64,000 bases of DNA from Kocuria rosea subsp. polaris (GCA_023896275.1 MLDA01000001.1:62001-126000), one strand, 5' to 3'. Shown: positions 27,101-35,470, counted from the first letter of the stretch. The notes: generated by a model not told the origin, from the sequence alone. A program made the numbers and translations.

Positions 27101-27701
27101 CGAAGGCCCAGTGGTTGTGCGGGGCGACGGTCGAGGAGACCTTGATCGAGACGTAGTCGACGTCGTCGCGTGCCAGGAGCCTGGCGGTGCCGTTGACGCG
27201 GCGCTCGGCCTCGCGCTCGCCCAGGATGGCTTCGCCGAGCAGGTTGACGTTCAGTCGCGTGCCCTCGCGGCGGATCTTGTTGATGGCCGGGCCGAGCTTG
27301 CGGTCGGTCGCGTCCACGATCAGGTGCGAGACCATCTGGCGCAGGACGCGGCGGGCGATCGGGACAACGATGTCCGGAACAACCGGGGCGACCTGGGCCG
27401 CGACCTTCAGTGCCGACTTCTGGTACCAGGGCAGGAAGTCCGGCGTGATCTCCGTGAGCTCCGCGAGCTTGCGGGCGGCCGCCCGGTTGCCCTCCGGGCG
27501 CACGACTCCGTCGACGAAGCCGACGGAGAAGCCGAGCCCGTTCGGATCCTTGAGCACACCGGCGAGCCGCTGCGCGGCGGGGTCGACGGGAAAAGTCGAG
27601 GCTTCGGTGAGCCAGCGACGAACCAATGCAATGGCCTCGTTTGCGAGGTCCTGCGGACGCACCTGCTGTGCGGCCGCCTCAGGGAGGGAGTTAGTGGTCA
27701 T
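24123..27701 (-). CDS. putA: Bifunctional proline dehydrogenase / L-glutamate gamma-semialdehyde dehydrogenase
   Basis: A 1192-residue enzyme that oxidises proline to glutamate in two steps. The FAD-containing PRODH barrel covers about residues 60-450 (RLVKGANLPMEIMEADVHDW). The NAD-dependent P5C dehydrogenase covers about 530-1010, with Glu740 (LLAETSGKN) and nucleophile Cys774 (HAGQKCSAAS). A C-terminal region of about 180 residues follows. The N-terminal ribbon-helix-helix DNA-binding domain of E. coli PutA is absent, so control probably comes from the divergent LysR gene. MTTNSL at 27701 is taken as start; an ATG at 27728 is also possible and neither has a clear Shine-Dalgarno. Confidence 0.94.
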   Translation of the reverse strand: MTTNSLPEAAAQQVRPQDLANEAIALVRRWLTEASTFPVDPAAQRLAGVLKDPNGLGFSVGFVDGVVRPEGNRAAARKLAELTEITPDFLPWYQKSALKVAAQVAPVVPDIVVPIARRVLRQMVSHLIVDATDRKLGPAINKIRREGTRLNVNLLGEAILGEREAERRVNGTARLLARDDVDYVSIKVSSTVAPHNHWAFDAAVLDIVEKLAPLYRQAASYSPAKFINLDMEEYKDLELTMAVFGRLLERDEFKRLPAGIVLQAYLPDALGAMQRLQAWSAARVADGGAPIKVRLVKGANLPMEIMEADVHDWPVATWDSKQESDASYKAVLDYALTPEHVKNVRIGVAGHNLFDLALAHLLAKARGIDVHSDASPLEFEMLLGMATGQAEAVRRDVGSLLLYTPVVHPGEFDVAIAYLIRRLEEGASQENFMSAVFELDKNEALFEREKNRFLASLADLDGEHFAAGAVPSSKRTQDRSLENHVYDEEAAAAFESGFTNTPDTDPDLPGNRVWGAGILERAQESKLGYDLIAEHTLETEEEVEAAVETALNAASTWSELSGAERARILDRVGVKLANHRAELLEVMASECGKTIDQGDPEVSEAIDFAHYYGKLARELDEVSGAQYQPSKLIVVTPPWNFPVAIPCGGVLSALASGSSVIIKPAKQAARSGSVMVHAVWEALDEAGISRDVLQLVQLSERDLGTQLVSHPKVDRLILTGGYETAELFRSFRKDLPLLAETSGKNAIIVTESADLDLAAKDVAYSAFAHAGQKCSAASLVILVGSVATSQRFRNQLVDAVGSLQVGYPWEPQTQMGPIISPAEGKLKRGLTQLAEGERWIFEPQPLDDSGKLWSPGVRVGVRPGSEYHLTEYFGPILGVMTADTLEEAVEYVNATDFGLTSGLHSLEVEELEYWLEHVDAGNLYINRGITGAIVERQAFGGWKKSAVGATTKAGGPNYLVGLGEWTDVALESMAAPVVGAPAALLDAARGVLSEDSATWLANALSDDADQWASEFGVTRDPSGLKAERNLFRYRPVPVTVRLGGEPSDRLVAELFRVVGAGLTVWQGNGFPAPDARVTVSVEAVSDQVLAILRDAGVLVVEENNEDWELRLAQLGAAEGPHASSRIRLIAEDLEAATRAAYEAAEGAPIVAIYSHPVVSAGRVELLPFVHEQAVSITTHRFGTPDHLSDDII

Positions 27702-27743
27702 GAAGTCGAGTATGAGGCAAGATTTCATACAGCAAAAACGAAG

Positions 27744-27784
27744 AAAACAGAACGATTCCGTTAAGCAAAACCGAACGATTTCTT
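27744..27784. promoter_or_regulatory. Direct-repeat operator candidate between putA and its LysR regulator
   Basis: Two copies of an 18-bp unit, AAAAC(A/C)GAACGATT(C/T)C(G/T)T, lie at 27744-27761 and 27767-27784, offset by 23 bp (about two helical turns). The whole gap is strikingly A-rich for this genome. This would suit a LysR-type protein bound on one face of the DNA. Confidence 0.5.
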
Positions 27785-27795
27785 GGAGGTTTCAG

Positions 27796-28731
27796 GTGCT
27801 CGACATTCGCCGTCTCAGGCTGCTCCGGGAGTTGAGCATCCGGGGCACCCTCATCGAGGTTGCGGAGGAGCTCAACTACTCACCCTCGTCCGTCTCCCAG
27901 CAGTTGTCAGCCCTGGAAAAGGAGGCCGGCGTGCAGTTGCTTCGCCGGGTCGGGCGGCAGCTCCAGCTCACCCCCCAGGCGCAGGTTCTCGTGGCGCACA
28001 CGGAGGAGCTCCTGGCCTCCCTGGAGCTCACGGAGGCGGCCCTCGCGGCGAGCCAGACGGAGGTGACCGGCACGGTGCGGGTCGCGGTCTTCCAAACGGC
28101 CACCCTCGCCCTCATGCCGGGTGCGTTGCGCCGGCTGCGGCTGAACTATCCGGACGTGCGCGTCATGATGTTCCAGCACGAGCCGGAGACCGCCCTGCGC
28201 GATACCTGGGCGCGGCAGTTCGACCTCGTAGTCGCCGAACAGTACCCGGGACACGCGGCCAAACATCATCCCGGCCTCGATCGCCGCCCGCTGTTGCGCG
28301 ACGTGATCCGCCTCGCGGTACCCGGCAATCCCGACTCACCCGAGGAGTTCTTCCGGGTGGACCGACTCGAGGATGCCGCGCACTTGCCGTGGGTCATGGA
28401 ACCCCGCGGATCGGCTGTGCGACACTGGGCCACCCAGGCCTGCCGGATCGCCGGATTCGAGCCCGACATCCGCTACGAATCCGCCGACCTCCAGGCGCAG
28501 GTCCGCCTCGTCGAATCGGGCAATGCCGTCGCGCTGCTGCCGGACCTGATCTGGACGCAACGGGACACCACCGCCCGGCTGCTGGACCTGCAGGAACTCC
28601 CGCGTCGCGAAGTCTTCACTTCGATCCGGGATTCGACCGCTTCACACCCCGCGGTCGCCGCCGTGAGGGCCGCCTTGGAGGAGGAAGCTTCACTGCTCTC
28701 GAGCGACGCCGACATCATCTCAAATATGTAA
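27796..28731 (+). CDS. LysR-family regulator, probable proline-utilisation activator
   Basis: A 311-residue LysR protein. The N-terminal winged HTH (about 1-60) has RGTLIEVAEELNYSPSSVSQQL. The C-terminal substrate-binding domain (about 90-295) starts at GTVRVAVFQTATLALMPGAL. GTG start with TTGGAGG 5 bp upstream; the long in-frame extension lies antisense to putA and is rejected. It is sandwiched between divergent putA and downstream putP, so it most likely responds to proline or a product and controls both. Confidence 0.88.
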   Translation: MLDIRRLRLLRELSIRGTLIEVAEELNYSPSSVSQQLSALEKEAGVQLLRRVGRQLQLTPQAQVLVAHTEELLASLELTEAALAASQTEVTGTVRVAVFQTATLALMPGALRRLRLNYPDVRVMMFQHEPETALRDTWARQFDLVVAEQYPGHAAKHHPGLDRRPLLRDVIRLAVPGNPDSPEEFFRVDRLEDAAHLPWVMEPRGSAVRHWATQACRIAGFEPDIRYESADLQAQVRLVESGNAVALLPDLIWTQRDTTARLLDLQELPRREVFTSIRDSTASHPAVAAVRAALEEEASLLSSDADIISNM

Positions 28732-28738
28732 CGGTTCG

Positions 28739-28751
28739 ATCACGATGTGAT
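28739..28751. promoter_or_regulatory. Palindrome upstream of putP
   Basis: ATCAC-GAT-GTGAT is a perfect inverted repeat 8 bp after the LysR stop and 63 bp before putP. It may be an operator giving putP its own control. Confidence 0.4.
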
Positions 28752-28813
28752 TCAGGCAACTCAGCAGGGTGTCATACTCAGAAGCTGTTCACTTCCCGCC
28801 ACTTGAGGACACA

Positions 28814-30307
28814 ATGACTGATACAACGTTCCAGACCATTGCGATCGTCGTGTACTTCGCGGCGATGATCGCGATCGGCGTGTATGCCTATCGGCAGACG
28901 TCTAACCTCGACGACTACATGTTGGGCGGGCGTCGACTCCGCCCGGGAACCGCGGCCCTGTCCGCCGGTGCCTCCGACATGTCCGGCTGGCTGCTCATGG
29001 GCCTGCCGGGAGCGATCTACGCGAGTGGCCTCGTTGAGGCCTGGATCGCCATCGGCCTGACCGTCGGCGCGTGGCTGAACTGGAAGTTCGTCGCCCCGCG
29101 ACTGCGTTCCTACACGGCGATCTCCAACAACTCGATCACGGTCCCCTCCTTCCTGGAGAACCGCTTCCGCGACAAGTCCCGCCTGCTGCGCATCATCGCC
29201 GGCGCGATTGTTCTGGTCTTCTTCACCTTCTACGTCTCCTCCGGCATGGTCGCGGGCGGCACCTTCTTCGAGGCGTCCTTCGGCCTGCCGTACATCTGGG
29301 GCATGCTCATCGTCGCCCTCGCGACCCTGAGCTACACCCTCTTCGGCGGCTTCCTCGGCGCGACGCTCACCGACGTCGCCCAGGGCATCCTGATGCTCAT
29401 CTCCCTCATCCTCGTCCCGATCATCGCGTTCGTCATGATGGGCCCGGCTGGCGTCTCCGAGGGCATCGCCGCCGCCGACGCTGAGGCCGGCATCAACCAC
29501 ATGTCACTCTTCGGTGGGGCTTCGGTCATCGGCGTCGTCTCGGCTGTCGCCTGGGGCCTGGGCTACTTCGGCCAGCCGCACATCATCGTCCGCTTCATGG
29601 CCCTGCGTTCAGCCAAGGACGCCAAGGTCGGCCGCCGCATCGGCATCAGCTGGATGATCCTGACCGCCCTCGGCGCGGTGTCCGTCGCCTTCATCGGCCT
29701 GGCCTACTACACCCGCGAGGGCATCCCGCTGGACAACCCGGAGACGGTCTTCCTGAGCCTGTCCCAGGTGGTCTTCCACCCGCTCGTCGCCGGCTTCGTC
29801 CTAGCGGCCGTGCTCGCGGCCATCATGTCGACGATCTCCTCGCAGCTCGTCGTCTCCTCCTCCGCCCTCGTCGAGGACCTGTTCCTCATGACGGGCAAGG
29901 AGCTGACGCCGAAGCAGCAGGTCATCTACGGCCGTCTCGGCGTGCTGATCATCGCTGTCATCGCCGGCCTGATCGCCATCGACACCAGCAGCAACATCCT
30001 CGAACTGGTCGGCTTCGCGTGGGCCGGCTTCGGCTCAGCCTTCGGACCGATCATCATCCTGGCGCTGTTCTGGAACAAGCTGACGAGCACGGGCGCCCTG
30101 TCCGGCATGATCGTCGGCGCTGTTGTCTCCTTCGTCTGGGGCAGCTACCTCGAGGGCGGCATCTTCGATCTCTACGAGATCGTCCCGGGCTTCGCCCTGG
30201 CCACCCTCACCGCGTTCATCGTCTCCTCGATCACTCCGCAGAAGGACAAGGAGATCTTCCAGGAGTTCGAGACCATGACCAACGAGATGGAGCAGATCAA
30301 GAACTGA
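28814..30307 (+). CDS. putP: Sodium/proline symporter
   Basis: A 497-residue solute:sodium symporter. It has the PutP N-terminus with LDDYMLGGRRLRPGTAALSAGASDMSGW. About thirteen membrane segments follow, and the family signature region contains LGYFGQPHIIVRFMALRS. It imports proline with Na+ to feed PutA. ATG at 28814 with a GAGGA-type site upstream. It lies 82 bp after the LysR gene and ends at a strong terminator. Confidence 0.93.
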   Translation: MTDTTFQTIAIVVYFAAMIAIGVYAYRQTSNLDDYMLGGRRLRPGTAALSAGASDMSGWLLMGLPGAIYASGLVEAWIAIGLTVGAWLNWKFVAPRLRSYTAISNNSITVPSFLENRFRDKSRLLRIIAGAIVLVFFTFYVSSGMVAGGTFFEASFGLPYIWGMLIVALATLSYTLFGGFLGATLTDVAQGILMLISLILVPIIAFVMMGPAGVSEGIAAADAEAGINHMSLFGGASVIGVVSAVAWGLGYFGQPHIIVRFMALRSAKDAKVGRRIGISWMILTALGAVSVAFIGLAYYTREGIPLDNPETVFLSLSQVVFHPLVAGFVLAAVLAAIMSTISSQLVVSSSALVEDLFLMTGKELTPKQQVIYGRLGVLIIAVIAGLIAIDTSSNILELVGFAWAGFGSAFGPIIILALFWNKLTSTGALSGMIVGAVVSFVWGSYLEGGIFDLYEIVPGFALATLTAFIVSSITPQKDKEIFQEFETMTNEMEQIKN

Positions 30308-30354
30308 TCCTCCGCACCGAGGTCTTCGCCCTGGCGGCGTGACCTCACAACCAA

Positions 30355-30390
30355 AAGGGGCGCCCGTGAGAAGTATCACGGGCGCCCCTT
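30355..30390 (+). terminator. Terminator after putP
   Basis: A perfect 15-bp stem AAGGGGCGCCCGTGA / TCACGGGCGCCCCTT with a 6-nt loop. It is among the strongest intrinsic hairpins in the window and is placed 47 bp after the stop. Confidence 0.85.
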
Positions 30391-30512
30391 CGGCGTCTCA
30401 TGAGTTGCTAACCGCGGCGAAACCGATCCGAAACACCTGGGCGCTTATCTGGAATCACCCCCTCGCGGAATCGTTCCGCGGGACGGGTCCCCACGATGAC
30501 AGGAGCACCATC

Positions 30513-30776
30513 ATGAACGAATCGGCCAACCGCATCAGCGACGTCGCCTCCCTCGTCCTCGGAGACATGGTGGAGGTGCGCCGCTTCGACGACGTCCTCT
30601 ACCGGGGCCACGTCGACGCCGTCGCCCAGCGCTTGGGTGTCGCCTGGGTTCGCGATCACCTCACCGGCTGCCGCGCGATGCTGCACGGAGATCTCTTCAA
30701 CGTGTTCGTTCTCCGCCGCAGCCCCCTGCACGCGCCGGCCGAGCCAGTGCGCGCGGACCTGCTCGCCGCTGCCTGA
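30513..30776 (+). CDS. Small conserved-looking protein of unknown function
   Basis: An 87-residue soluble protein with ATG at 30513 and AGGAGC 7 bp upstream. It contains LGDMVEVRRFDDVLYRGHVD, which reads as a small beta-barrel (SH3- or KOW-like turn), then WVRDHLTGCRAMLHGDLF. No signal or membrane segment is present. The in-frame extension to 30339 passes through the putP terminator and is rejected. The gene stands alone, and I do not recognise a family. Confidence 0.6.
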   Translation: MNESANRISDVASLVLGDMVEVRRFDDVLYRGHVDAVAQRLGVAWVRDHLTGCRAMLHGDLFNVFVLRRSPLHAPAEPVRADLLAAA

Positions 30777-30857
30777 GACTCGGACGTTCACTGAACCTCA
30801 AGTCCTCACCCGTAGATCTCCCCAGATCAGCCTGAAGTCTGTACTCTCACTAGTAGT

Positions 30858-30880
30858 ACCTCGGACAGCGTGTCGGAGGT
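30858..30880 (+). promoter_or_regulatory. Leader hairpin / operator candidate upstream of glsB-like gene
   Basis: Arms ACCTC-g-GACA and TGTC-g-GAGGT around GCG make a 9-bp interrupted palindrome 21 bp before the start codon. It could be a repressor site or a 5'-leader hairpin. Confidence 0.4.
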
Positions 30881-30901
30881 CGAAAGCGAGAAAGGAACGT
30901 C

Positions 30902-31162
30902 ATGGGTTTCATTCCACTTCTGATTCTGGGTCTGATTGCCGGCGCCATCGCGAAGGCGATCCTTCCGGGCCGACAGGGTGGCGGCTGGATCGTCACCATG
31001 CTGCTCGGCGTCGTGGGCGCTCTGTTGGGCGGCTGGATCGGCGGCGCGCTCTTCGACGTCGACATGGCCGAATTCTGGAGCTTCTCGTCCTGGCTCTGGG
31101 CCATCATCGGCTCACTCATCGTCCTGGTCATCTGGGGCCTCGTTACCAAGAAGCGCGCCTAG
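30902..31162 (+). CDS. GlsB/YeaQ/YmgE-family stress membrane protein
   Basis: An 86-residue integral membrane protein with three hydrophobic helices (FIPLLILGLIAGAIAKAI, IVTMLLGVVGALLGGWIGG and LWAIIGSLIVLVIWGLVTK). It carries the family signature KAILPGRQGGGWIVTMLLG. Members, once called transglycosylase-associated proteins, are induced by envelope or acid stress; the mechanism is unknown. ATG with GAAAGGAA upstream, followed by a strong terminator, so monocistronic. Confidence 0.88.
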   Translation: MGFIPLLILGLIAGAIAKAILPGRQGGGWIVTMLLGVVGALLGGWIGGALFDVDMAEFWSFSSWLWAIIGSLIVLVIWGLVTKKRA

Positions 31163-31179
31163 CAGCTCGCTTCACCGCC

Positions 31180-31215
31180 AGCGGGCGGCCGTCCCTTGCG
31201 GGGCGGCCGCCCGCT
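31180..31215 (+). terminator. Terminator after glsB-like gene
   Basis: A perfect 12-bp stem AGCGGGCGGCCG / CGGCCGCCCGCT with a 12-nt loop, 17 bp after the stop codon. Confidence 0.75.
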
Positions 31216-31276
31216 GCCGTTTCCGGGGTGCGCCGGCGAGTCGGCGGCGCACCGCGCCACAAGCTACGCTGAAGGC

Positions 31277-32842
31277 ATGGCGTGGATGCGAACCCGAGAA
31301 CACTTCCTGGCCCTCTCTCCTGAACAGCTGTGGCCTGTCCTCAGCGACCTGGCCCGCCTGCCCGAGTGGAACACCGCCGTGGCCGCGATGCGCCCGGACA
31401 GCGAGGACGAGAGCATCACTCGCGGCTCCCGAGTCGACCTCGTGCCGCTGCCTCCGTTCGTCGGTGCGATCCACGTGCGCACGGCCCCGCCCGCCGTCGT
31501 CACCGAATTCTCCCCACCCGCAGCGCACGACGACGACGCGGCCACGCCGCTCGCCCCCGGATCACCGGCTGCATCGTTGGCCTGGCGCCAGACGCAGCCG
31601 GGCGGCGGATTGCTGGTGCGCTGGGAACTCGTCCCCCGCACGGAGCGGACCACGGGCGCGGACGGCGAGCCGGTCGAGATCGCCGGCACGCTCCTGCGCC
31701 AGCGGGTCTCGGTCGACGGACTACTTGCGGGCGTCTTCTCGGAGCTCGCAGCCAAGCCCCTAGCCTCCCGGTTCGGCGAGAATTGCGCCCGTCTCTACGC
31801 CCTGGCCCAGGACACGACACCGAACCTCGCGACCGTCCCGTCGGCGGAGGCCGGCACCCCTGGCCCCGCCGCCTCCGGCTCCCCGGCGGGGCGAGTCAAG
31901 ATCGTCATTGCCGGCGGCACCGGCTTCCTCGGCCGCCAACTCGCGGCCGACCTGATGTGCCGGGGACACGACGTCGTACTGCTGACCCGCAATCCGGAAC
32001 CGACCCTGCCCTTCCGGCAGGCCGTGTGGGACGGGCGCAGCGTGGCCGAATGGGCCGGCGAGCTGGACGCCGCGCCCGGGCAGCGCGTCGCCGTCGTGAA
32101 TCTGGCCGGCAAGCTCGTGGATGTGCGCCCCACTGCGGAGAACATCGCGGCGCTGCGCTCCTCCCGGGTCGACTCGACGACGGCGTTGGTTGAGGCCAGC
32201 CGGGGACTCGAGAATCCCGTGTCCGCCTGGGTGCAGGCGAGCACCACCGCCATCTTCGGGGATGCCGGCGAGGACCTGCTGACCGAGGACTCGGCGCTTC
32301 CGACGGGCACGCCCGCCCTGCCGCAGATGACCGGCGTCGCCGAACCGTGGGAGGCGGCTGCGGCAGGAGCCCACAGCGAGCGGCTGCACCTGCTGCGGAC
32401 CTCGATCGTGCTGGAACAGGAGTGCCCGGCATTCGACCGGCTCGCGATGCTCGCCCGGGCGGGCCTCGGCGGCACCGTCGGCGACGGCCGGCAGTGGTTC
32501 TCGTGGATCCATCTGGCCGACTGGCTCTCGATCGTGCGCGGCCTGCTGGGGCTGACGCCGGGGCTCGACGTGCCGGCCGGGGTCGTGAACGCTGCGGCGC
32601 CGGAGCCCGTGCGGAACCGTGAATTGATGCGCATCCTGCGCGGCGCGCTCGCCCCCCAGCCGCTCAAACGCCGTTCCCTCAACACGCCCGCCCCGTTGCT
32701 CAACGTGGGTGCGGTGGCTCTGCGCACGGATCCGGCGCTCGGGTTGACCGGGCGGCACGTGACGTCGCGGGTGCTCGCCGACGCCGGCTTCACGTTCCGG
32801 TACCCGGACCTCCCGGGGGCCATCAGCGAAATCGTCAGCTGA
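31277..32842 (+). CDS. TIGR01777-family NAD-dependent epimerase with N-terminal SRPBCC domain
   Basis: A 521-residue two-domain protein. An SRPBCC-like N-terminal domain (about 1-180, REHFLALSPEQLWPVLSDL and VRWELVPRTERTTG) is joined by an Ala/Pro linker to an extended-SDR domain (about 206-521). The SDR part has the nucleotide motif VIAGGTGFLGRQLA and the family motif GDGRQWFSWIHLAD. A C-terminal DUF1731-like tail starts at LNTPAPLLN. TIGR01777 proteins occur alone or in this fused form; their reaction is not established. ATG 31277 is preferred to an upstream frame through the terminator. Confidence 0.85.
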   Translation: MAWMRTREHFLALSPEQLWPVLSDLARLPEWNTAVAAMRPDSEDESITRGSRVDLVPLPPFVGAIHVRTAPPAVVTEFSPPAAHDDDAATPLAPGSPAASLAWRQTQPGGGLLVRWELVPRTERTTGADGEPVEIAGTLLRQRVSVDGLLAGVFSELAAKPLASRFGENCARLYALAQDTTPNLATVPSAEAGTPGPAASGSPAGRVKIVIAGGTGFLGRQLAADLMCRGHDVVLLTRNPEPTLPFRQAVWDGRSVAEWAGELDAAPGQRVAVVNLAGKLVDVRPTAENIAALRSSRVDSTTALVEASRGLENPVSAWVQASTTAIFGDAGEDLLTEDSALPTGTPALPQMTGVAEPWEAAAAGAHSERLHLLRTSIVLEQECPAFDRLAMLARAGLGGTVGDGRQWFSWIHLADWLSIVRGLLGLTPGLDVPAGVVNAAAPEPVRNRELMRILRGALAPQPLKRRSLNTPAPLLNVGAVALRTDPALGLTGRHVTSRVLADAGFTFRYPDLPGAISEIVS

Positions 32843-33113
32843 CTTCGAATCATGCCGCTGCGTGAACTCCTGCCCAACTTCACGCCACATTTCGGCCCCG
32901 CACAACGCTGACGATTTGTATTGAGTGTGCGCGGGCCATGAAAGTGGGCGGAAGGGCCCCTCCTCGTAGGCGAAGGCCCAGCCCTCCCGTAGTCTTGGTG
33001 TACTGAAGCCTTTCAGTCGCGAATTTTCGTCTACCCTCGCGGCGGGCTGTTTCACCCAAGATCGTTTGCGCCGGATGCGCCTTCGGTTTTCTTCACCTCA
33101 GGACGCAACGCGT

Positions 33114-34193
33114 ATGACGACTTCAACGATCGCCTCTGGCGACTCCCCTATTCCTTCCGCCCGCACCCGGGCGACGAGCGACTACTCGCAGCTCATGAGT
33201 CAGGTGCGCGCCGCCGGCCTGCTCAGCAAGCGGCGGGGCTTCTACCTCTGGCTGCTCGCCGGGCTCATGACGGCGCTGGCCGCCTGCGGCGTGGCCTCGG
33301 TGTTGATCGGTCATTCGTGGTACCAGTTGCTGGTGGCCGGCATCGTCGGCATCCTCTTGACGCAGCTGGCGTTCGTGGGCCACGAGGCCGCGCACCGCCA
33401 GGTCTTCCAAAGCCACAAGACCAACGAATGGGTGGGGCTGATCCTCGCCAACCTCGGTGCGGGCCTGTCCTTTGCCTGGTGGAACAACAAGCACAACCGG
33501 CACCACGCCAACCCGAACACGATCGGCTCGGACCCCGACATCGAGGATCCCGTCGTCGCGTTCACCCCGCAGCAGATGGCCACGCGCCGCGGACTGTTCA
33601 AGTGGATCGCTGAGCGCCAGGGCTACCTGTTCTTCCCGCTACTGCTCCTCGAAGGTCTGAACCTGCACCGCGACGCCTTGCAGACAGTGCTCGGCCGCGG
33701 AGCCGTGAAGCGCCGCCCGATCGAGATCGCGACGCTCGCCATCCGCCTCGTCGGCATCCCCGTGGTCCTCTTCCTCCTGCTGCCGCCCGGCATCGCCGCC
33801 GCCGCCTGGGGTGTGCAGCTGGCCGTCTTCGGTTTCTACATGGGCGCCTCGTTCGCGCCGAACCACAAGGGCATGCCGCTGCTGCAGGAGCGCGGGACCC
33901 TGAACTTCCTCAAGCGCCAGGTCCTGACCTCGCGCAACATCAAGGGCACCCGGTTCAACACGGCCCTCATGGGCGGACTGAACTTCCAGATCGAGCACCA
34001 CCTCTTCCCGTCGATGCCGCGGCCGCACCTCGCCGCCGCCCAGCGCATCGTGGCTGACTTCTGCGCCGAGCGCGGCATCTCCTACACGGAGGTCTCCCTC
34101 ACCGAGTCCTACCGTCAGGTGGTCCAGTACCTGAACCGGGTCGGCCTCTCAGCCCGCGACCCGTTCGAGTGCCCCATGCAGTCCATGCGCTAA
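33114..34193 (+). CDS. Membrane fatty-acid desaturase
   Basis: A 359-residue di-iron desaturase. The three histidine boxes are HEAAHR, HNRHH and QIEHH, with membrane helices between them (FYLWLLAGLMTALAACGVAS and following; LVGIPVVLFLLLPPG). It should introduce a double bond into acyl chains of membrane lipids or acyl-CoA. The QIEHH third box is of the front-end/linoleoyl-type class, but regioselectivity cannot be called. ATG 33114 starts the conserved-looking part. It has a 271-bp leader and its own terminator, so it is monocistronic. Confidence 0.9.
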   Translation: MTTSTIASGDSPIPSARTRATSDYSQLMSQVRAAGLLSKRRGFYLWLLAGLMTALAACGVASVLIGHSWYQLLVAGIVGILLTQLAFVGHEAAHRQVFQSHKTNEWVGLILANLGAGLSFAWWNNKHNRHHANPNTIGSDPDIEDPVVAFTPQQMATRRGLFKWIAERQGYLFFPLLLLEGLNLHRDALQTVLGRGAVKRRPIEIATLAIRLVGIPVVLFLLLPPGIAAAAWGVQLAVFGFYMGASFAPNHKGMPLLQERGTLNFLKRQVLTSRNIKGTRFNTALMGGLNFQIEHHLFPSMPRPHLAAAQRIVADFCAERGISYTEVSLTESYRQVVQYLNRVGLSARDPFECPMQSMR

Positions 34194-34221
34194 AGCGCCA
34201 CTGCCTACCGCCGACGGGCGG

Positions 34222-34263
34222 CGACGAGCGGTCCACGGCAGCCTTGCCGTGGGCCGCTCGTCG
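34222..34263 (+). terminator. Terminator after desaturase
   Basis: A 19-bp near-perfect stem (CGACGAGCGG-t-CCACGGCA against TGCCGTGG-g-CCGCTCGTCG) with a 4-nt loop, followed by TTGCC. A very stable hairpin 29 bp after the stop. Confidence 0.85.
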
Positions 34264-34354
34264 TTGCCAGCACCCTGAGAGAACATGTTCTCTTGATCGT
34301 TACTTGAGCCTTTGAACTTCGCCGCTCCGAAACCACCTGCCACCGGATACTCTA

Positions 34355-35437
34355 ATGAGCGAATCTACGGTGGGGGCCAAAGGATTGGGGTCGGGGACGA
34401 CGATGGATTTCGAAAACGAACTGCTTGATCGCGCGGCGGGAACACTGCTCGGGCTCGCGACGGGCGACGCGCTCGGTGCCGGCTACGCGGCTGCGCCGCC
34501 CCACCCCGCAGAATCCGCCGTTGAGATGATCGGCGGCGGGCCGGCAGGCTTCGCCCCCGGAGAGTGGACCGACGACGCCGCGCTGGCAATTGTCACGGCG
34601 CTGGCCTTCGTGGACGCCCGCGGAGAATCGAGCCGCCGCGCACAGGATCTCATGGTGGCCGGATGGTGGGAACGCGCCCAGCACGCCCGCTCGCTCGGCG
34701 CGCAAACACGCAAGGTCCTCGCCTCCGCCGCACGGATCGCCGCCAACGACGGGCGCAAGACCCCCACCACGGCTGACGCCTTGGTCGCGAGTCAGCAGTA
34801 CGCGCAGATGACGGACCTGACCGGCGGCAATGGCTCCCTCGTGCGCACCGCGCCGGTCGCCCTCGCGCATCTGGCGCAACCACCTTCCCGCGCGGCCAAC
34901 GCGGCCGTGCGCATCAGCGCCCTCACTCACGTCGACCAGCGTGCCAACGAGGCGTGCGGTATCTGGACCGCAGCCGTGCACCACGCGATTCACACCGGCT
35001 CAGCGGACATTCGCGCCGGCCTCGAGTGGTTGCCGTCGAACAGCACTACTTATTGGCTCGGGCTCATCGAGGAAGCAGAGCGAGCGCACCCGGAGGATTT
35101 CCCGGACAGCGGCTGGGTGGTGCACGCGTTCCAGGCCGCCTGGTCGGCGATCCACCACTCCACCGCGGGAGCCGGCGCGACCGGTTCCACAGCCGAGAGT
35201 GTCCGTGCAGGACTCGAGGCGGCCGTCCGGGCCGGCAACGACACCGACGCGGTCGGGGCCATCGCCGGCTCCCTGCTGGGTGCCGCGCACGGGGCCGGCG
35301 CCCTGCCCCCGGAGTGGACCAGCGACCTGCACGGCTGGCCCGACGCGACCGCCGCGGACCTCGTCGCGCTCGCCGGCGACCTGGCCTCGGGCGGAGCACA
35401 CGAGCCGCGTGCGCGCCGTTCACGTCGCGCAATCTAG
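34355..35437 (+). CDS. ADP-ribosylglycohydrolase family protein
   Basis: A 360-residue DraG-like hydrolase expected to cleave ADP-ribose from a target. Motifs in order are LATGDALGAG, the metal-binding WTDDA, GNGSLVRTAPVAL and the second metal site GNDTDAVGAIAGSLLG. The start is uncertain: ATG 34355 lies only 3 bp after a GATACT box, while ATG 34403 (MDFENELL) begins the recognisable domain. No partner ADP-ribosyltransferase is in the window. Confidence 0.88.
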   Translation: MSESTVGAKGLGSGTTMDFENELLDRAAGTLLGLATGDALGAGYAAAPPHPAESAVEMIGGGPAGFAPGEWTDDAALAIVTALAFVDARGESSRRAQDLMVAGWWERAQHARSLGAQTRKVLASAARIAANDGRKTPTTADALVASQQYAQMTDLTGGNGSLVRTAPVALAHLAQPPSRAANAAVRISALTHVDQRANEACGIWTAAVHHAIHTGSADIRAGLEWLPSNSTTYWLGLIEEAERAHPEDFPDSGWVVHAFQAAWSAIHHSTAGAGATGSTAESVRAGLEAAVRAGNDTDAVGAIAGSLLGAAHGAGALPPEWTSDLHGWPDATAADLVALAGDLASGGAHEPRARRSRRAI

Positions 35438-35470
35438 GCACGCGGCGTCGTCGTCGTGGGCCCGCGGCGA

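Noticed and set aside
24144-27764. A 1206-codon open frame on the plus strand opposite putA
   Set aside because: High GC leaves the antisense frame open. The translation is rich in Gly, Arg, Val and His with no domain, while the minus strand encodes PutA with catalytic residues.
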